Source: Prosthecochloris sp. | GTDB taxonomy: Bacteria; Bacteroidota; Chlorobiia; Chlorobiales; Chlorobiaceae | Assembly: GCA_004028745.1 (NCBI GenBank) | Contig: RAZP01000035.1 | Coordinates: forward strand, 4,568 to 68,567 | Direction of reading: 5' to 3' | DNA: 64,000 nt | Part shown: positions 58,964 through 64,000 of the stretch, piece by piece | How the letters are laid out: every line of letters begins with the position of its first letter | How positions within the stretch are numbered: position 1 is the first letter of the stretch | Notes under the pieces: model-generated | The model's database searches: none | The model's input: only the letters and a program-made list of their open reading frames with translations | What the model was told of the DNA's origin: nothing | Translations under genes and position numbers: made by a program

Positions 58964-59359
58964 TTACAGTTTTTTCCCGGGAAGAATTGATGTTACAATG
59001 CTGCCGACGGTATTTGCACCTGATTGTATGATCGACAGAACGCTGTTACCCACAAAACCAACAGCTTCCGCAACTTTCCATCCTGCGCCGCCTACTGCGT
59101 CAATACCTTTTATGGCGACGTCACCGAATGTTTTTATGAGGTTATTGAGCGGTTCTGAAAGTGCATTCAATGTCTCGGCCGCTGTTTTGGTTCCCGTCTC
59201 AAAGGTTCCGGTAAGGGTCTTGTTCATGTTTTCAATAGCTGGCATCAATGTCTGAATCCCTTTGTCTACAGCAGTGATTTGTGTAACGGCAAGATCGCCA
59301 AAGCTCTGAACCACGCTGGAGATTGCCTGGGCTATGTCGACTTTTCCTTCGTTGGCCAT
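58964..59359 (-). CDS. Chlorosome envelope protein, CsmC/CsmD-like
   Basis: A 131-residue protein beginning MANEGKVDIAQAISSVVQSFGDLAVTQITAVDKGIQTLMPAIENMNKTLTGTFETG. It is low in charge, rich in Ala/Val/Thr/Gly and has long amphipathic helices, with no Cys and a VGNSVLSIIQSGANTVGSIVTSILPGKKL end. Composition and the opening resemble the CsmC/CsmD group of chlorosome envelope proteins of green sulfur bacteria. The size (about 13 kDa) fits CsmC best. It follows a csmE-like gene on the same strand. ATG is preceded by GGAG. The envelope surrounds the bacteriochlorophyll aggregate on the inside of the cytoplasmic membrane. Confidence 0.72.
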   Translation of the reverse strand: MANEGKVDIAQAISSVVQSFGDLAVTQITAVDKGIQTLMPAIENMNKTLTGTFETGTKTAAETLNALSEPLNNLIKTFGDVAIKGIDAVGGAGWKVAEAVGFVGNSVLSIIQSGANTVGSIVTSILPGKKL

Positions 59360-59494
59360 AAGTGTGTCTCCTTTATTATGGTGAAAAATAGAGGTGCCTT
59401 TGTGTTGTCTCTTGAATGGAAATTACAAACCAATGGGATACTCTCAAAGGAGAGCAGGCCTGGACAATGTGAAACGACCAATTGCGGTGAAAAT

Positions 59495-59519
59495 AAAAAC
59501 GGGGCGCAAGCCCCGTTTG
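59495..59519 (-). terminator. Rho-independent terminator after csmE
   Basis: On the minus strand: AAACGGGGC, TTGC, GCCCCGTTT, then TTATTTT. It lies 20 bases past the csmE-like stop and separates it from the next chlorosome gene, so the latter needs read-through or its own promoter. Confidence 0.88.
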
Positions 59520-59538
59520 TAGAAATCATGTAAAAAAG

Positions 59539-59793
59539 CTAATCCTTGAAACGTCTGTCAACCGGCTTGTCCGGTTTGGCATAACCCGAAACTTCAGGAG
59601 ATGATCCTTTCAGCCCTGCTGATGCGCCGCCGCCATAGAGGTAGGGGTAAGCATTCGAGCCCAGCCTCTTCGTGGTTTTTCCGATGTTTTCCAATGCGTC
59701 TCCAACGACCCACCAGTGTCCATCTATGAAGACCTCAAGGAATCTTCCATATGCTTCCGCCCCGTTTACAAAAGCCCCGGAATTCTTGTTCAT
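59539..59793 (-). CDS. csmE: Chlorosome envelope/baseplate protein, CsmE type (CsmA family)
   Basis: An 84-residue protein: GAEAYGRFLEVFIDGHWWVVGDALENIGKTTKRLGSNAYPYLYGGG. CsmA has [34 protein letters not shown]..GGG; the shared GHW holds the His (His26 here) that binds bacteriochlorophyll a in the CsmA baseplate. The tail LKGSSPEVSGYAKPDKPVDRRFKD matches the C-terminal extension that is cut from CsmA (after LRGS). The double Trp and the start GAFVNGAEAYGRFLEV point to the paralogue CsmE rather than CsmA itself. This gene is the best taxonomic marker in the window. Confidence 0.88.
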   Translation of the reverse strand: MNKNSGAFVNGAEAYGRFLEVFIDGHWWVVGDALENIGKTTKRLGSNAYPYLYGGGASAGLKGSSPEVSGYAKPDKPVDRRFKD

Positions 59794-59883
59794 ATTTTTT
59801 CCCGTTAAGGATTGGGATGTTTTAAAGATTCTTCAAGAAATTTAGGGAAATAATAGCTGAGAAGCAAAGCTTTTGTTTCACCT

Positions 59884-61326
59884 TTATAATCGACGTTTAC
59901 AGGAAACGGGTTTCTTACTGTATGGACTGTTATGGGGCACAGGTATGATAATGCTGTCGACAGACCAGGTGACTGCAATGTTTACCATGACGGAAAAAGC
60001 AATATACCATGTCCATGCAACGTTCAGATATACCAGAACAAGTACTGTTCCCAGGCTGGCAAGCAGTCCCAGTGTGAGGCTGAAGACATGAAACCGCCTG
60101 TTGCTTCTGGAGAGGAGAAACAGGCCGAGTAGTCCTCCATACGTAAAGGAGGCTATTTTAAGCCCTACCTCAATAATAGTAGTGTCGTTTTCATCGAATA
60201 TCAATGCAATGCCGATAAGCACTGCGGCCCATCCGAGGCTTATCAGTCTTGAGCGGTTCAGTGAGGCGTTGCCGCCAAGCAGGTCGGTGACCGTCGATGA
60301 AGCAAGGGAGTTGATCGAAGAGCTGAGGGTGGACATTGCTGCCGAAAGAACGCCTGCGAGTAACAGGCCTGTCAGACCAACAGGCAGATGGTTGACAATG
60401 AAAGAAGCAAACTCCCGGTCTTTTTCAACCTGAACATCTCCGAGAAAAAGATAGATAAGCGAACCGGCAAGCAGGAATACCGAGAACTGCAAAAAAACGA
60501 AAATACCACTGCCAATCATGGCTTTTTTTGCAGCGTTCAGGTTTTTGCAGCCGAGGACTCGCTGGACTATCATATAGTCGACCCCATGTGAGCCGAGTGA
60601 GAGGAGTATGCCACCCGTAAGGGCACTGAAAAATGCCCACGGCTCGGAAAAAAGGCGCCAGTCATGATTGATGATTTTCAGCTTTCCGTTTTCGGCAAGG
60701 TTTCTTAACATTTCGGGCAATCCGCTATCAAGGTTTGCCGCGATAAATGCAATCGTGATAATTCCTCCGAAAAGGTAAAGAACGAACTGGATGCTGTCGA
60801 TCCACACGATTGTTCTGATGCCTCCTGACAATGTGTAGATCAATGTGACGATGCCGATAATGAGCACCGAAACGGAAAGCGGCCATCCGGTAACCACTTC
60901 GACGACCACGGCGGTTGCAAGGAACCTCACACCGTCGGCAAAAATTCTGGTAACCAGAAACACTATTGAGGCAAGTTTTTGCAGGTGCGGGCCAAAACGT
61001 TTGCCGATGACTTCGTAAATAGAGTCCACCCCTTCACGGAAGTAGACAGGAAGGAGTATGGCGCTGACCAGCACTCGGCCAAGAATATAACCGAGCGCAA
61101 GCTGCAGAAAGGTCCAGTCACCGCGGAAAGCGATGCCGGGAACACTGACAAAAGTAAGTACAGACGTTTCGGTAGCGACGATAGAAAACATGGCAACAAC
61201 CCAGGGGAGACTTCGTCCGCCAAGGAAATAATCACCTGTTGTTTTGTTGCTTTGCCCCTGCCAAATGCCATAGCCCGCCATAGCGGCAAGGAAGCATATG
61301 ATAATGGTAAGGTCAAGAGTCTGCAT
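59884..61326 (-). CDS. Sodium:solute symporter (SSS family)
   Basis: A 480-residue membrane protein with about 13 helices. It shows GDYFLGGRSLPWVVAMFSIVATETSVLTFVSVPGIAFRGDWTFLQLALGYILGR, YTLSGGIRTIVWIDSIQF, and GLLLAGVLSAAMSTLSSSINSLASSTVTDLL, the classic SSS signature. SSS carriers take up sugars, amino acids or other solutes with sodium. It follows the NamZ gene by 26 bases on the same strand and belongs to a set with AmgK- and MurU-like genes, so MurNAc or a MurNAc-containing product is the likely cargo. Confidence 0.92.
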   Translation of the reverse strand: MQTLDLTIIICFLAAMAGYGIWQGQSNKTTGDYFLGGRSLPWVVAMFSIVATETSVLTFVSVPGIAFRGDWTFLQLALGYILGRVLVSAILLPVYFREGVDSIYEVIGKRFGPHLQKLASIVFLVTRIFADGVRFLATAVVVEVVTGWPLSVSVLIIGIVTLIYTLSGGIRTIVWIDSIQFVLYLFGGIITIAFIAANLDSGLPEMLRNLAENGKLKIINHDWRLFSEPWAFFSALTGGILLSLGSHGVDYMIVQRVLGCKNLNAAKKAMIGSGIFVFLQFSVFLLAGSLIYLFLGDVQVEKDREFASFIVNHLPVGLTGLLLAGVLSAAMSTLSSSINSLASSTVTDLLGGNASLNRSRLISLGWAAVLIGIALIFDENDTTIIEVGLKIASFTYGGLLGLFLLSRSNRRFHVFSLTLGLLASLGTVLVLVYLNVAWTWYIAFSVMVNIAVTWSVDSIIIPVPHNSPYSKKPVSCKRRL

Positions 61327-61352
61327 GCTCTGTGTTTTTCAGCCTGAATCTG

Positions 61353-62516
61353 TTATCGATACATATGATAGTTCTGCTTGAGAGGCAGAAACGCATTCTC
61401 ATCTTCTTCCCACGATTCCCTGATTTCTTGAAGCGGCCGTTTGTTTTCAATCATGGTTCTCAGGGTGCTGCTGCCGCATAAAAGGTCAAAAGCAGGGTGC
61501 TGGCTATTGAATTCGTAGACCTCGCGGAGAAAACGAAGCTTTTCAGGATACAACTCATGGAGCACCGTTGTAAGGGCGATACCGGTCATGAAAGGACGAA
61601 AGAGGTTCCGGTCAGTGACATGAAGGAAAAGGGAGCCGACAATTTCGTCTTTGTACTTGTGAAATGACGGCTTAAAGTAGGTCGGGCGGAAAAATACACC
61701 GTCAATGCCGAATGAGGCAATGTTTTCGGCAAGAATATCCGGTTCAATGAACGGGGCGCCAAAGTGCAGGAACGGGGTTGTTGTTCCTCTCCCTTCTGAA
61801 GCATTGAGCCCTTCAAAGAGGCACATGCCGGGATAAACCAGCGCGGTTTCCCAGGTCGGCATGTTCGGGGACGGTACTACCCAGTGAAGCCCCGTTTGTG
61901 GAAAAAACATCGAACGTTCCCAACCCTGCACGGTGACAACACGAAGGTTCACGTCAAGATTATTGTGGTCGAGGTATAAACGGGCCAATTCTCCCGCTGT
62001 CATGCCATGCCGGGGTGGGACCGGGAGCACTCCGACAAATGAGCGATATGCCGGGTCGGGTAGAGGTCCTTCAACTGCTTGTCCTCCCAGAGGATTCGGC
62101 CGGTCGAGCACCAGGATTTCAACGTCCCGGCCGCTTATGGCTTCCATGAAAAGAGCAAGGGTATTGATATAGGTATAGTATCTCGAACCGATATCCTGAA
62201 TGTCGAAAATGACTAGGTCGATACCCTGCAGAGAGTTTTCGTTCGGCAGGAGGGTGTCGGTGGAATCGCCGTAAAGACTGATAACATGGCAGCCAATGCC
62301 GGGTTGCCCGGTTACGGCAATCTGGTCCTGTTCCGTCGAGAAAAGACCGTGTTCGGGCGAGAAAATCTTTTTCAGGGTAATACCCTGTTTTTGCAGCTCC
62401 AGCCAGGAATATTTCAGGTCGAGGGTAACCGATGTTTGATTTGCAATCAATGCGATGTTCCGGTGCTTCAGTTTGCTCGTATCCTGAAGGAGTATGTCAA
62501 GGCCGTTGAGTACCAT
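61353..62516 (-). CDS. namZ: NamZ-type exo-beta-N-acetylmuramidase (DUF1343)
   Basis: A 387-residue protein of the former DUF1343. VLNGLDILLQDTSKLKHRNIALIANQTSVTLDLKYS, KIFSPEHGLFSTEQD, IDLVIFDIQDIGSRYYTYINTLALFMEA, ILVLDRPNPLGG and VPSPNMPTWETALVYPGMCLFEGLNASEGRGTTTPF are the family blocks, including the glutamates of the EG..ASEGRGT part. NamZ of Bacillus releases MurNAc from the ends of peptidoglycan fragments. No signal peptide is visible here (MVLNGLDILLQD), so it may work in the cytoplasm or be exported otherwise. The neighbours fit MurNAc salvage. Confidence 0.9.
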   Translation of the reverse strand: MVLNGLDILLQDTSKLKHRNIALIANQTSVTLDLKYSWLELQKQGITLKKIFSPEHGLFSTEQDQIAVTGQPGIGCHVISLYGDSTDTLLPNENSLQGIDLVIFDIQDIGSRYYTYINTLALFMEAISGRDVEILVLDRPNPLGGQAVEGPLPDPAYRSFVGVLPVPPRHGMTAGELARLYLDHNNLDVNLRVVTVQGWERSMFFPQTGLHWVVPSPNMPTWETALVYPGMCLFEGLNASEGRGTTTPFLHFGAPFIEPDILAENIASFGIDGVFFRPTYFKPSFHKYKDEIVGSLFLHVTDRNLFRPFMTGIALTTVLHELYPEKLRFLREVYEFNSQHPAFDLLCGSSTLRTMIENKRPLQEIRESWEEDENAFLPLKQNYHMYR

Positions 62517-62651
62517 GTAAAGAGTGAGAGGTGTTGATTTGTTGAACTTATTGATTTGTCAGACAAAATACGCTTTATGCCGGCAGTCTGTTTGCTTGAC
62601 AAGCCCGTCCCTGTAGCTCTTTCTCGTCAGTAGTATAGGTAAAAAAAATGC

Positions 62652-63584
62652 TCAATCCAGAGACAGCCGGCCACCCGGGAAGGCTATGGACCGCTCGATG
62701 ACGGTGCCTTTTGCTATAACCGTCTCCGGTAATACTACGGACGCTCTTATTACCGCGCCGTCTTCAATATGGCAATCCCTGCCCACTACCGATTCATGAA
62801 CAATTGCCTTGCTGCTGATTACGGCCTTTGGTGAAAGTATATGCGGGCGGATTCCTATCTGCCGGCTTATCCGGTTACCAAACGTCAGGATGCTGTGCCG
62901 GTTTGCAATGTTTGTCTTCCACAAGTTTCGAGGTGTGCCGATGTCCTGCCAGAATCCTTCGTGACGGAAATAACCAAGGCTTTCGTGTGCAATAAGTCCT
63001 GTAAATCCGGTATCGACAATGTTTGAAAACCCATTGGAAAGATAACGGAAAATCAACGGGCTGAGAACAGCGGCTCCTGCATAAATGTTTTCCGACCGAA
63101 ACCCGGTTTTTCGCATATTTCTGAAGTCCCATATTCTCCTTTCATGAATGCCGACATCGCCGATTGTTTTTGCCTCCGGCGTTTCAAACAGCATGAGCGT
63201 TCCCGCGTTACCTGAGCTCCTATGGTGTTTGATAAGCGATGTAAGGTCGGAATCCACAATGATGTCACTGTTAATGAGCAGAAAGTGTTCGTCATTGAGC
63301 AGGTTTTCACAGCGTTTAAGGCCTCCGCCGGTTCCGAGGATAGTTGTTTCCTCTGAAATGTGAATATCCATACCGAAATTGTCGTTTTCAGAGAAGAAAC
63401 GGCGTATACGCTCCGCATGATGATGAACATTGCAGATTACGTTATCAATTCCAGCTTCTTTGAGAAGTGCGAGGGTGTAACAAATGGAGGGAAGGTTAAG
63501 TACCGGAACAAGCGGTTTCGGGGTGAAATTCGTTATGGGTCTGAGCCGTGAGCCGAATCCTGCCGCAAAAATAAACGCTTTCAT
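62652..63584 (-). CDS. MurU-like sugar-phosphate nucleotidyltransferase
   Basis: A 310-residue NDP-sugar pyrophosphorylase. MKAFIFAAGFGSRLRPITNFTPKPLVPVLNLP is the nucleotide-binding signature and LLINSDIIVDSDL holds the metal Asp. GGLKRCENLL and DTGFTGLIAHESLGYFRHEGFWQDIGTPRNL follow. The last 60 residues (LSPKAVISSKAIVHESVVGRDCHIEDGAVIRASVVLPETVIAKGTVIERS) are left-handed beta-helix repeats, which MurU of Pseudomonas lacks. Its 4-bp overlap with the kinase gene suggests it activates the kinase product to UDP-MurNAc or UDP-GlcNAc. Confidence 0.85.
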   Translation of the reverse strand: MKAFIFAAGFGSRLRPITNFTPKPLVPVLNLPSICYTLALLKEAGIDNVICNVHHHAERIRRFFSENDNFGMDIHISEETTILGTGGGLKRCENLLNDEHFLLINSDIIVDSDLTSLIKHHRSSGNAGTLMLFETPEAKTIGDVGIHERRIWDFRNMRKTGFRSENIYAGAAVLSPLIFRYLSNGFSNIVDTGFTGLIAHESLGYFRHEGFWQDIGTPRNLWKTNIANRHSILTFGNRISRQIGIRPHILSPKAVISSKAIVHESVVGRDCHIEDGAVIRASVVLPETVIAKGTVIERSIAFPGGRLSLD

Positions 63585-64000
63585 AAGTTGGAGTTTGCCA
63601 GGGTGTTCAGAATAATCTCTCCGGATTTTGCAAGCTCTCTACGCCTGTTGATATAAGCAGGAAGGTAGGCAAGCGTTGGGGATATGTACTGTTCGAATTC
63701 TTTTTTTCCAAGATTGTATGCCTGATTGAAGAATGTGCCGAGAGCCTTTATGTTTCTCTGAAATGCCATGATATCGAATAGATAAAGATATTCGTCGTAA
63801 CTCATTGTCGTCAGCTCTCTTTCATGGAGCTGGCGGTAATGGTAGCGCTGCATTTCCGAGACGAAATCATCGTCAAGAGTAACATAGGAGTCTTTCAAGA
63901 GAGATACGGCATCATATTGAGGCAGCCCCATGCGGGCGTCCTGGAAATCAATAATCACAGGGTTACCGTTTGTGATAAGGATGTTCCTGCTGTGGTAATC
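63581..64000 (-). CDS. AmgK-like sugar kinase, C-terminal part
   Basis: The last 139 codons of a gene that continues past the window end. DYHSRNILITNGNPVIIDFQDARMGLPQYDAVSLLKDSYV is the catalytic and metal-binding loop of the aminoglycoside phosphotransferase (APH) fold (H.D.H..N...... IDFQD). The family that carries this exact IDFQDA.MG...YD..SLL.D is AmgK, the MurNAc/GlcNAc anomeric kinase. The stop overlaps the start of the nucleotidyltransferase gene by 4 bp (ATGA). With NamZ, the symporter and the nucleotidyltransferase it makes a plausible MurNAc recycling operon. Confidence 0.82.
   Translation of the reverse strand, partial: DYHSRNILITNGNPVIIDFQDARMGLPQYDAVSLLKDSYVTLDDDFVSEMQRYHYRQLHERELTTMSYDEYLYLFDIMAFQRNIKALGTFFNQAYNLGKKEFEQYISPTLAYLPAYINRRRELAKSGEIILNTLANSNL

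Overview
The window is a piece of a green sulfur bacterium chromosome (Chlorobiaceae). The clearest marker is a pair of chlorosome envelope protein genes on the minus strand (58964-59793): a CsmA/CsmE-type protein with the conserved GHW motif and a CsmC/CsmD-like protein. The housekeeping genes fit this (hemL for the C5 tetrapyrrole pathway, recO, prfB, mnmE, an ArsA/Get3-type ATPase with an HSP20-like tail). I saw no rRNA, tRNA or CRISPR array. All family calls come from reading the sequence; no database search was run.

Layout. 1-7.7 kb: end of a CrcB/FluC fluoride channel, DUF190, hemL, recO, an FmdB-type zinc ribbon, an OstA/LptA-like protein, a WecB-fold protein with altered active-site motifs, and a ferredoxin-nitroreductase fusion. 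7.7-16.1 kb: accessory genes (FadL-type porin, SdsA-type alkyl sulfatase lipoprotein, DUF1566 protein, exported deaminase, methyltransferase, quinone-reductase-like flavoprotein), followed by gene fragments. 16.3-29.4 kb: M23 peptidase, metallophosphoesterase, prfB with its programmed +1 frameshift, the GlgE and TreS-maltokinase pair of the trehalose-to-glucan pathway, a PIN/RHH toxin-antitoxin pair beside a duplicated end of mazG, mazG, an SDR and mnmE. 29.4-34 kb: an AT-rich accessory island with a bacterial NACHT NTPase (candidate anti-phage gene), a truncated IS5-family element, a broken ydjM-like gene and a BrnT/BrnA pair.

34-52 kb is the most unusual part. A UbiA-type prenyltransferase and a large outer-membrane barrel precede a tandem duplication of [phosphopantetheinyl transferase + GT1 glycosyltransferase]; the two copies have decayed in complementary fashion, so one intact gene of each kind remains. 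Then comes a tightly overlapping same-strand operon: FabZ-like dehydratase, half-length ketosynthase lacking the catalytic Cys, acyl carrier protein, full ketosynthase, ketoreductase, FabL-like reductase, a type III polyketide synthase (Cys-His-Asn triad), a sulfotransferase, a LolD/LolE-like ABC pair, a LolA-like lipoprotein-sorting protein and an outer-membrane barrel. I read this as a dedicated type II fatty acid synthase feeding a type III PKS to make a phenolic or pyrone lipid that may be sulfated and glycosylated and is then moved to the outer membrane.

52-64 kb: RlpA, the ArsA-like ATPase, small conserved proteins, a (TAATCG)n tract, a pentapeptide-repeat protein, an EamA permease, an atypical SDR, the chlorosome genes, and a probable MurNAc-salvage operon (sodium-solute symporter, NamZ/DUF1343, MurU-like nucleotidyltransferase, AmgK-like kinase cut by the window end).

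A family of MITE-like elements of about 100-150 bp with GGGCACCTCTATTAA-type ends is scattered through the window. Three copies have exact 4-bp target duplications. Their ends resemble the left end of the IS5-family remnant, which suggests it (or a relative) mobilised them.
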